Assembly (NCBI GenBank): GCA_002869365.1
Contig: PKTA01000178.1
Location: 18,724-82,723, forward strand
Direction of reading: 5' to 3'
Origin: Marinilabiliales bacterium
GTDB lineage: Bacteria; Bacteroidota; Bacteroidia; Bacteroidales; F082
Length of the DNA: 64,000 nucleotides
The notes beneath the pieces are model-generated. The model was given only the letters and a program-made list of their open reading frames with translations. It did no database searches and was not told the origin of the DNA. The number at the start of each line of letters is the position of its first letter. Position 1 is the first letter of the stretch. The position numbers and the translations under genes were made by a program. This document shows, in pieces, positions 52,266-59,803 of the stretch.

Positions 52266-53549
52266 TTATAACAAATTAGCAATTAGCACAGGCTCCTCTC
52301 CACTATTATCAATGTCAATAATTATTGCTTTATAAAAAGTATTTTTAGTAAAATCTTGACCTTTGATTTTTACAGGAATGTAGTTTTCACCATGTCCGAA
52401 AGCAAAACCGTTCTCAACTTTTTCTACCAATACTGTTTGTTGCTTACCAATAAAATTTTTCCGGTATTCAAAACGGTGATGTTCTGATGTTTTTCTTATA
52501 ATTTCACTTCTTGCAGTTTTTACCCTGTCGGGAATATGATCAGGAAACTTTTCTGCCCTTGTTCCTTTTCTCAAAGAATATTTAAAAGTATGTATATGTC
52601 CAAATTTTACTTTCTTTATGAAGTCTAACGTTTCCAGAAATTCTTCCTCGGTTTCACCAGGGAAACCTACAATAATATCAGTGGTAACGTTAAATTCCGG
52701 GTACTTATTCCTTACTCTTTCTATTAGAGAAGCAAAATCCTCAGCAGTATACATCCTTCTCATACGTTTTAGTATGTTTTCAGAACCACTTTGGAGACAA
52801 ATATGCATATGAGGTGTTAATTTAGGATTTTCAAACAATCGGAAAAAACTTTCGGAATATCCGTCGGGTTCTATTGATGAAATTCTTATCCTGAAATCGC
52901 CCGGAATATTTAGTATTCTTTCGACTAAGGCTTCAAAGTCTATTCCTTCATATTCATATCTTCCAAGATTAACACCAGTTAGCACAACTTCTTTAAAGCC
53001 ATACTCAACAACCTTTTTTATGTTGTTAATTACCTCATTTACAGGTCTGCTTGTTGCCCTTCCCCTTACTTTTGGAATAATACAATAAGTGCAAAACTGA
53101 TTACAGCCATCCTGGATTTTTATGAAACTTCGAGTGTGAAATGTGTCTTTAGCCGCTTCATAACCGAATAAATCTTTTTCGTATTTCTCAGGAGCAAGAA
53201 TTTCACCTTTGGTATGGGCGTCAACTATTGAAAATACCGATGTTTTATGATCATTATCAATCACATAATCAATATCTTCCTTCTCGCTTAACTTTTCTTT
53301 ATAATTGGTAGCCATGCAGCCTGTTACAACCGTGATGGCATCTTTGTTCTTTTTGTTAGAGCGGCTGATTTCCTGACGGGATTTGTGGTCGCTCTGATTG
53401 GTAACAGTACAGGTATTAATGATATAAACATCAGCCTCGTCGTTAAAATCAACTATATCGTAGCCATTGGAAGAGAATTGAGATACAATCGAATCGGTTT
53501 CAAAAATATTAAGGCGACAGCCAAGTGTTTTAAATGCAACTTTTTTCAT
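52266..53549 (-). CDS. mtaB: tRNA (t6A37) methylthiotransferase
   Basis: The 427-residue radical-SAM methylthiotransferase starts with KVAFKTLGCRLNIFE, the MtaB-type N-terminus. It has a central radical-SAM motif (FCTYCIIP, CxxxCxxC in QFCTYCIIP) and a C-terminal TRAM-like domain (IGKQQTVLVEKVENGFAFG). It adds a methylthio group to t6A37 of tRNA, improving decoding of ANN codons. It lies 11 bases after miaB in the same direction, so the two paralogous modification enzymes share an operon. Confidence 0.92.
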   Translation of the reverse strand: MKKVAFKTLGCRLNIFETDSIVSQFSSNGYDIVDFNDEADVYIINTCTVTNQSDHKSRQEISRSNKKNKDAITVVTGCMATNYKEKLSEKEDIDYVIDNDHKTSVFSIVDAHTKGEILAPEKYEKDLFGYEAAKDTFHTRSFIKIQDGCNQFCTYCIIPKVRGRATSRPVNEVINNIKKVVEYGFKEVVLTGVNLGRYEYEGIDFEALVERILNIPGDFRIRISSIEPDGYSESFFRLFENPKLTPHMHICLQSGSENILKRMRRMYTAEDFASLIERVRNKYPEFNVTTDIIVGFPGETEEEFLETLDFIKKVKFGHIHTFKYSLRKGTRAEKFPDHIPDRVKTARSEIIRKTSEHHRFEYRKNFIGKQQTVLVEKVENGFAFGHGENYIPVKIKGQDFTKNTFYKAIIIDIDNSGEEPVLIANLL

Positions 53550-53560
53550 GTGCTTTATTA

Positions 53561-54982
53561 TTAGTTAAGCAAAATTCCTTCCGTGGAAAAAGGTACTGCC
53601 GATTCAACTTTTACATTAACATATTGTCCTATCAAACTATCATTATCCGATTTAAAACGAATAATTATTTTACCTTCAGTAAGAGCCGATAAATATTCCT
53701 GATTTCTATCGCGCCCTCTCACCAAAACTTTATATGTTTTTCCTATCATCTTTTTGTTGTATTCAAAAGAAGTTTTAACCAACTCCTCAGTTAAATCATG
53801 GAATCTTTGTTTTTTTACTTCTTTACTAACAGTATCTTCCCATTTGGAACTTACAGCACCGGGTCGTGGTGAATATTGAGCAATATAAGCCATATTATAT
53901 TTAAACTCAGGCATAATTTTTTTAGTCTTCTCAAACTGTTCATCGGTTTCGCCTGTGAAGCCAACAATGATATCAGTAAATATTGTTGCAGTTGGTAATA
54001 TCCTTCTGATACTGTGTATAATTTGTCGGTATTTTTCCATCGAATGCTTACGGTTCATATTCTCTAAAACCTGATCGTCTCCTGACTGAACGGGAATATG
54101 AATTTGTTTAGCAAGACACTCATATTTGGCTATTACCTCGAGTACATCATCATTCATATCTCTTGGATGAGGAGATGTAAAATACACCCAAAAATCTTTC
54201 CCGCTCTTTTCACCATATTTTCCTACTTCCTCAAGTAACTGAGAAAAATTAATTTCCTCTCCTTTCTTGTCGATCCCATATGAATTAACGTTTTGTCCGA
54301 GTAGTGTAATTGATTTGTAATTACTGTCGACAAGTCGTTTTAACTCTTTCATTATTTCCGAAGAAGGGCGCGATACTTCCCTTCCTCTGGTATATGGAAC
54401 AGCGCAATATGTGCAAAATTTATCACAGCCGTTTTGTATGGGAATAAACGCTTCAAAACCTGAACTGTATTTGGGGGTAATACTCCAGAAGTCCTCAATG
54501 TTTTCATTTTTAATGACTTTTGAAGGCTTGGTATCCTTAATTTTAACATCATTCAATTTGAATTCTGCAGGGTTTACTGATTTGTTATTCTTTTCCAGGT
54601 CATTAAATCCTGCGTCCAACGACTGCATGCTGGCAGGGCTTACAATACCATATTGACTTATCATTTGGGGAAGTTCAGGCAAATCGCTCATTTTGAAAAC
54701 TAAATCGAAGGTTTTTAAAAAGTTTTCCTTGTCAGCGGGTAAAACACAACCCGAAACAAATGTCAATAGGTTTTTCTTCCTTTTCCATTTGTTCCATTTG
54801 CTTATTCTGGAATATACTTTATTAATACCTTTCTGCCTTACCGAACAAGCAATTATTCCCAGTAAACTGGCCTCTTCCTCTACTTCAGTCTCTTCAAAGC
54901 CCATTTTATCAAGGATCTTTTGAACTCGTTCTCCATCAGAAATATTCATCTGGCAACCCAACTGAATTATATGATACTTCAT
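53561..54982 (-). CDS. miaB: tRNA-2-methylthio-N6-isopentenyladenosine synthase
   Basis: The 473-residue enzyme has the MiaB N-terminal domain (QLGCQMNISDGERV, ACSVRQKG), a radical-SAM core (DKFCTYCAVPYTRGREVSRP) and a C-terminal TRAM domain (IGKTYKVLVRGRDRNQEYL). It adds a methylthio group to i6A37 of tRNAs reading UNN codons. An insert of about 60 residues before the radical-SAM motif is Lys/Asp rich. It leads the miaB-mtaB pair, and a candidate promoter lies about 75 bases upstream. Confidence 0.93.
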   Translation of the reverse strand: MKYHIIQLGCQMNISDGERVQKILDKMGFEETEVEEEASLLGIIACSVRQKGINKVYSRISKWNKWKRKKNLLTFVSGCVLPADKENFLKTFDLVFKMSDLPELPQMISQYGIVSPASMQSLDAGFNDLEKNNKSVNPAEFKLNDVKIKDTKPSKVIKNENIEDFWSITPKYSSGFEAFIPIQNGCDKFCTYCAVPYTRGREVSRPSSEIMKELKRLVDSNYKSITLLGQNVNSYGIDKKGEEINFSQLLEEVGKYGEKSGKDFWVYFTSPHPRDMNDDVLEVIAKYECLAKQIHIPVQSGDDQVLENMNRKHSMEKYRQIIHSIRRILPTATIFTDIIVGFTGETDEQFEKTKKIMPEFKYNMAYIAQYSPRPGAVSSKWEDTVSKEVKKQRFHDLTEELVKTSFEYNKKMIGKTYKVLVRGRDRNQEYLSALTEGKIIIRFKSDNDSLIGQYVNVKVESAVPFSTEGILLN

Positions 54983-55051
54983 ATTTGTTTTAATTTATAT
55001 TATGTAATAGCCTGATTAAAAGAAACTTGACCATTAACATTTACGGGTGGG

Positions 55052-55085
55052 CAAAAGTACATATTTTTATTTATAATCATTACAA
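55052..55085 (-). promoter_or_regulatory. Promoter of the miaB-mtaB operon
   Basis: On the minus strand an exact TAnnTTTG -7 (TACTTTTG, 55052-55059) lies 23 bases after a TTG -33 (55083-55085 read in reverse). The predicted leader is about 65 bases. Confidence 0.45.
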
Positions 55086-55147
55086 ATAATCTGTTCAAAT
55101 TGTTAAAAAAAATGTTATTTTTAAAATTATTTTTCAATGAGATAATT

Positions 55148-55645
55148 ATGGCAGAAAAAGGTAATGAAACAGAAAATTTATCGAGGATAAAGGAAATATT
55201 ATTCGGCGAAGATTTAAGTAGTATTGAAGAGAGGTTTGATAATTTTAAAAATGAAAACATAGCAGCTTTTCAGGAAATTAAGAGTGATTTCGAAAAGAAG
55301 ATGGTGGAGTTTGAAAAATTATTAAGCCAAAAGCAAAAACAAACCGAAACTACTGTAAAAGAAACACAAGAAATACAGGAAACATTTAAAGATACCGTTG
55401 AAAAAAACATTAGCAATGTAAATCTTGAAATCGTTAAAGAGAAGACAAAAATTCAAGAAACAATTCAAAAAATTGAGGATAAGAATACCGAAAAATTAGA
55501 AAATCTGATTAGCGATATTAATAAATCAATTGCAGAGTTAAGAGACCTTCTAAATAGTAAGTTTGAAGAAATAAATGATAAAAAAATTGACTCTAAAGAT
55601 TTAGCCGATTTGTTCCAGTCGATAGCTGACAAACTCAAATCTTAA
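55148..55645 (+). CDS. Coiled-coil protein, first gene of the GTPase cassette
   Basis: I use ATG 55148 (MAEKGNETENLSRIKEILFG); the frame is open 16 codons further upstream from a TTG. The 165-residue protein is almost fully coiled coil (LSSIEERFDNFKNENIAAF through QIETIEK-like heptads) with no membrane helix, ending in a short helical element (LADLFQSIADKL). It resembles the small acidic coiled-coil proteins that precede OmpA-like genes of the same type in other bacteria (from memory). It starts the cassette and ends 14 bases before the OmpA-like gene. A role as scaffold or effector of the GTPase is inference. Confidence 0.75.
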   Translation: MAEKGNETENLSRIKEILFGEDLSSIEERFDNFKNENIAAFQEIKSDFEKKMVEFEKLLSQKQKQTETTVKETQEIQETFKDTVEKNISNVNLEIVKEKTKIQETIQKIEDKNTEKLENLISDINKSIAELRDLLNSKFEEINDKKIDSKDLADLFQSIADKLKS

Positions 55646-55659
55646 CCAAAAAATTAGTA

Positions 55660-57396
55660 ATGATTTCAAAAGGAGATAATAAGGGTATATTTTCAGGTTT
55701 GTCGGACATAAAAATGAATGAACTGCGTAAGATGATCATTGGGCTCGATAATGAGGATATGAAGCGTCTTGCATTGTTTGTTAATGATCCGGAAGCATTT
55801 TCGGCAGAAATAAGTGAACTTTTGCCAAACAGCATTAATCTGATGCTTGAAAGTGGGAAAATTTCTTATTCAGACCTTGTACCGGTATTTGAAAGTATTC
55901 TTCAGGATAGCATAAAAAAAGATCCACATTCGTTGGCAAATATACTTTTTCCAATAATGATGCCTGCCATAAGGAAAGCTGTAGCAGAGGATTTAAAGAA
56001 AATGGTCGACTCTTTGAATACAACTCTCGAACATGGCTTTTCCCCAAAGAGAATTGGTTGGAGATTGCAAGCATTGTCTAGTGGCAGAACCTATGCTGAG
56101 ATAGTTTTGTCGCATGCATATATTTTTAGGGTTAGACAGGTATTTTTAATACATAAAAAGAGTGGGCTTCTTTTAAATGATGTAGTTGAAACCAGTCAAT
56201 CAGTAACCAAAGATGCCGATATGGTATCATCAATGTTAAGTGCCATAAAAGATTTCGTTCAAGATTCATTTGATGTTGAGGGTTCAAGCGAGTTAAATAC
56301 AATTAATGTAGGACAGTTTAATATATGGATAGAGCAAGGCCCTGAAGCAATTATTGCAACCATTGTTGACGGTGATGCTTCTGCAGAGTTGCGTGAACAA
56401 ATGAAAGATGCAATTGAGAAAATTCATCTTAAATATTCACTAGAACTTAGAAAATTTGATGGTGATACTGACATATTTACAAAAACAGAGCCTTATCTCG
56501 AAAAATGTTTATTAAGTGAACAAAAGGAAACAAAAAAGCGAAAACCTGTTACCATAATAGTATTATTTATCCTTGCACTTCTCGGATTAGGTTATTTATC
56601 ATATTTAAGTGTTAATAAGCATTTAAGAATGAGTGATATGGAAGACGCTTTAAATTCTGAGGCAGGCATCTTAATTACTGAGGATGAAAGTAGTGATGGC
56701 AAAACCGTTTTTATGGGATTACAAGATCCATTTTCTGTTAACCCATATATAATTGCCGAACAATTTGGTTTTGACACATCAGATGTTCATTTTAAACTTA
56801 AAAGTTATATTTCTCTTGACATATCTTTGGTACTAAAACGTGCTTATGCCGTGTTAAACCCTCCTCAAAAAGTAAAATTACGAATGGAAGGACAAACACT
56901 TTTTGTAAGTGGCGAGGCTGACGTAGAATGGGTTAATATGGCAAAGTTGCGATACTATTCAATTCAAGGAGTAAACAATCTTAATGTTCAGGAACTCAAA
57001 ATATTAACCAATAAAACGTTTATCGAAAAAAGAATGCTTTCCATAGAAGATTACTATTTTGAGTTTAAGTATTTGAAAGTTGAATTAACAGATGAACAAA
57101 AAATAAAATTCGCCAATTTGATTGATGAGGTAAATGAGGTTTTAGACTTTAATTTCTCACAGGATTCGGTACCCGTAATTGTTGTGATAGCACATACCAG
57201 TTATGAAGGAAATGCAGAGGCAAATAAAAAAGTAGCCTTTGAAAGAGCTCAGGAGTTTATTAACCTGATGATTAATGCTGATATACCTATGGAAGTTTTA
57301 GTCCCTAAAACTGATTATGTTGAAGATATTAATTATAAGTATCCGGTAAGATCTGTCTCATTTAAAGTTATTTATTCAAAACCTGAAGACTTATGA
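55660..57396 (+). CDS. Inner-membrane OmpA-like protein with large cytoplasmic head, second gene of the cassette
   Basis: The 578-residue protein has no signal peptide. The first ~290 residues form a conserved head (SLNTTLEHGFSPKRIGWRLQAL; AEIVLSHAYIFRVRQVFLIHKKSGLLL; DADMVSSMLSAIKDFVQDSF), which I recognise from widespread 'OmpA family' proteins. One membrane helix follows near residue 296-316 (TIIVLFILALLGLGYLSYL), then a BON-like region and a C-terminal OmpA-like domain. In the last (IAHTSYEGNAEANKKVAFERAQ) the peptidoglycan-binding Asp of the usual HTD motif is Ser, although the Arg is kept. So the tail may bind wall material weakly or not at all. Its last bases overlap the GTPase start by four (ATGA), showing coupling. 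Confidence 0.85.
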   Translation: MISKGDNKGIFSGLSDIKMNELRKMIIGLDNEDMKRLALFVNDPEAFSAEISELLPNSINLMLESGKISYSDLVPVFESILQDSIKKDPHSLANILFPIMMPAIRKAVAEDLKKMVDSLNTTLEHGFSPKRIGWRLQALSSGRTYAEIVLSHAYIFRVRQVFLIHKKSGLLLNDVVETSQSVTKDADMVSSMLSAIKDFVQDSFDVEGSSELNTINVGQFNIWIEQGPEAIIATIVDGDASAELREQMKDAIEKIHLKYSLELRKFDGDTDIFTKTEPYLEKCLLSEQKETKKRKPVTIIVLFILALLGLGYLSYLSVNKHLRMSDMEDALNSEAGILITEDESSDGKTVFMGLQDPFSVNPYIIAEQFGFDTSDVHFKLKSYISLDISLVLKRAYAVLNPPQKVKLRMEGQTLFVSGEADVEWVNMAKLRYYSIQGVNNLNVQELKILTNKTFIEKRMLSIEDYYFEFKYLKVELTDEQKIKFANLIDEVNEVLDFNFSQDSVPVIVVIAHTSYEGNAEANKKVAFERAQEFINLMINADIPMEVLVPKTDYVEDINYKYPVRSVSFKVIYSKPEDL

Positions 57397-57887
57397 TTAA
57401 AAAGAAAGTAGTAATGTTGGGTTCATTTGCTGTGGGAAAAACAAGTCTTGTACAGCAGTTTGTAAATAGTATTTTCTCCGATAAATATCAAACTACAATT
57501 GGAGTTAAAATTGATCAGAAAACTGTAAATATTGATGGGCAGGAAATAAATCTGCTCTTGTGGGATATTCATGGAAATGATGATTATCAAAAAGTAAAAC
57601 CTGCATATTTAATGGGTGCATCGGGTTGCTTTATTGTAATTGATGGTACCCGGAAAGCTAGCCTTGATGTGGCAAACGAACTCATCGAAACAGTGATTAA
57701 TACTATTCCTAAGGCTATAATAGTTATTTTGATAAATAAACTCGACCTCAAGGACGATTGGGATATTAATGCAGATGATATTAATGAATTGAAATCCAGA
57801 GGTTTTCAGTTGATAGAAACGAGTGCAAAAACAAATTACTCAGTTGATGAAGCATTCGATACCATTACCAAATTAATGATTAGATAA
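57393..57887 (+). CDS. Rab/Ras-like small GTPase, third gene of the cassette
   Basis: The 164-residue protein carries all five G motifs in Ras spacing: G1 GSFAVGKTS (10-18), G2 Thr35 in YQTTIGV, G3 Asp58-Ile-His-Gly61, G4 NKLD (115-118) and G5 TSAK (143-146). The switch I sequence is very Rab-like. Phe12 replaces the usual Gly12, and Asn62 replaces the catalytic Gln after DxxG. No prenylation Cys is present. It is a cytoplasmic molecular switch of the prokaryotic Ras-superfamily type and is not MglA. It overlaps the OmpA-like gene by four bases and precedes the kinase by two, so the three are co-translated. Confidence 0.92.
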   Translation: MIKKKVVMLGSFAVGKTSLVQQFVNSIFSDKYQTTIGVKIDQKTVNIDGQEINLLLWDIHGNDDYQKVKPAYLMGASGCFIVIDGTRKASLDVANELIETVINTIPKAIIVILINKLDLKDDWDINADDINELKSRGFQLIETSAKTNYSVDEAFDTITKLMIR

Positions 57888-57889
57888 TT

Positions 57890-59401
57890 ATGCTGAAAAA
57901 TCTACCCAAAGAAATTGTAAAATATTTGGTAGAAGAACTACCTCCCTTTACAGGTTTATTATTGGTAAAAACTGATGAAAATGGAATCGTAAGAGGTTAT
58001 TATGGACAGTATTTAGATTATTTTACTGAAGAACCAAAAGTTGGTAATAGTATTCATGATTATAGCCCTGCACTTTTTTCAATGATTCCTCCTCTGGTTT
58101 CTCCCATGGTTTTGAACAATATCAAATCCACAACTCAAAATTATGCTGATATTCATATTATTGAAAGTTCAGTTAATGACTACTGGGTGATTTTCATGGA
58201 TCAAACAAATGAAGTTGAAAAAATTAGGGACATACTACAGCAAATAAATTCCAAAAAGTTAAAACTTGAATCAGGAAAGATAAAACCTGAAAAGAGTTTG
58301 TTCAATGTGTTCGAACATCTTCAACTTAAAGTTCTGGGTGAGAAAATTGGCATGATTGAGAGCCCTATACCTTTATGGTTTAAAAGTTTAAACCCTACGC
58401 ATAAAGAGGGTGATAGTATAGTTTATACTGAAACTTTTCCATACCTGGAAGTGTTTGAATATGAGGCTATAGAGTTCTGGGGGTGGCAAAATAACGGCAA
58501 GCTTAAATCAGGCATCTGGACTGAGACTACTTCCGACGGAAGAGAGATAACACTTAATGCCTATGCTATTTATTATAATGATGAAAAGTACCTGCTTGTG
58601 CAAGAGGTGGACGAGGGTTTAGATGGAACTCAAATGGCATTACAAATGGCAAGAGATCAGAAACTTGCCTATGAAAAACTTGAGAAGGCCGAAAGGAAAT
58701 TGAAAACCCTTTTAGAATATAAGGATAAGTTTGTTTCAATAGTTTCCCATGATTTGAGATCACCCGTGGCAGCCGTTTTAGGAATTGCGGAACTTTTATT
58801 AAATGATAAGGAGGAAATAGAAAAACTTTCCGACTTTAATAAAGATATGCTAGTGAGTATAAAGGAGGAAATGCTCCGTCTGCTCGATTATAACGATAAA
58901 CTTTATCATTGGTCGAACCTGGAATTGGGAAACTTTGAAATTGTTAGAGGTAAATCGAGTTTGCTAAAACTTATTGAAGCAGCTAGCCGTACTGCTGATC
59001 AAAAAATGAAAGCTAAAAACATTAGCTTTTCAACAAATTTGAAGGATAAAATACTTACTGTAAATGTGGATACTACACTGTTTCTGCAAGTAGTTAATAA
59101 CCTCATGGCAAATGCAATAAAATTTACTCCGGAAAACGGCAATATTTCCATTGATGTAAAGCAGGAAAAAAACAAATTAGAAATTGCTGTTGTTGATTCA
59201 GGTGTAGGAATGACTGAAGAAATAAGTAAAAATATTTTTAAAGGCTTCGCCAGAAGTAGTACGATGGGTACCGGTGGAGAAAAAGGGACCGGACTGGGAC
59301 TAGGTATTGTAAAAAAGATTATTGATGCTCATGGTTTTGAAATTCGTGTGGAATCGGAACCGGGTAAAGGATCTTCTTTTATAATTGTAATAGATGATTA
59401 A
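57890..59401 (+). CDS. Cytoplasmic histidine kinase, fourth gene of the cassette
   Basis: The 503-residue protein has two PAS-like regions (about 15-125 and 160-255, with WGWQNNGKLKSGIW), a coiled coil, then HisKA with the phospho-acceptor His287 (FVSIVSHDLRSPVAAVL). HATPase_c follows, with NNLMANAIKFT, DSGVGMTEE and GTGLGLGIVKK. No membrane helix is visible, so it is probably cytoplasmic. There is no response regulator in the cassette. It begins two bases after the GTPase stop, suggesting that the GTPase or the head of the OmpA-like protein controls its activity (inference). Confidence 0.92.
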   Translation: MLKNLPKEIVKYLVEELPPFTGLLLVKTDENGIVRGYYGQYLDYFTEEPKVGNSIHDYSPALFSMIPPLVSPMVLNNIKSTTQNYADIHIIESSVNDYWVIFMDQTNEVEKIRDILQQINSKKLKLESGKIKPEKSLFNVFEHLQLKVLGEKIGMIESPIPLWFKSLNPTHKEGDSIVYTETFPYLEVFEYEAIEFWGWQNNGKLKSGIWTETTSDGREITLNAYAIYYNDEKYLLVQEVDEGLDGTQMALQMARDQKLAYEKLEKAERKLKTLLEYKDKFVSIVSHDLRSPVAAVLGIAELLLNDKEEIEKLSDFNKDMLVSIKEEMLRLLDYNDKLYHWSNLELGNFEIVRGKSSLLKLIEAASRTADQKMKAKNISFSTNLKDKILTVNVDTTLFLQVVNNLMANAIKFTPENGNISIDVKQEKNKLEIAVVDSGVGMTEEISKNIFKGFARSSTMGTGGEKGTGLGLGIVKKIIDAHGFEIRVESEPGKGSSFIIVIDD

Positions 59402-59468
59402 TAAAATGGTAATTTTTCCATTCTAAAACAATAAAGAACCAATCTTAGTTTTACTAATTTCTTATTGA

Positions 59469-59489
59469 TAAACCGCTCTGGTTTTTTTT
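59469..59489 (+). terminator. Possible weak terminator of the GTPase cassette
   Basis: AAACC pairs with GGTTT over a GCTCT loop, followed by a T run. The stem is only five pairs, so it is weak, but it lies 68 bases after the kinase stop and no better structure is seen. Confidence 0.4.
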
Positions 59490-59602
59490 CGAATTCATTT
59501 TATATTATTACCCTAATTTATGTATTGAAAGGTTTAAACCATTTGGACCAATTATTTAGAAAATTTATGCTTTTTAAAGTTTTTTTTTCACAATCAATTT
59601 AT

Positions 59603-59803
59603 TAATTTTGCAAGCCTTAAAAAGAGGGATTATTGTTAATAATTTAACTAATTTTGAGGCTAATACAGATATTAATTTGGTTTTAAAATTTAACACTCAA
59701 TTATTACGGTTAGCCAAATTCTAATTAAGAAATAAATTTTGTTTTCTTAAGGATTTCCGGAATAAAAATAAATACGATTAAATAATACAGAAAAAATTAA
59801 GAT
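59603..59803 (+). promoter_or_regulatory. Promoter and long leader of the aconitase gene
   Basis: An exact -7 TAATTTTG (59603-59610) would give a leader of about 190 bases before the ATG at 59804. The leader has a GGCTAA...TTAGCC inverted repeat (59658-59663 with 59710-59715). I see no known riboswitch. The remainder of the gap after the kinase (59490-59602) is AT-rich and holds no gene. Confidence 0.45.

Noticed and set aside
55000-55260. Minus-strand gene between miaB and the cassette
   Set aside because: Low-complexity frame overlapping the miaB promoter and the coiled-coil gene, with no recognisable motif.
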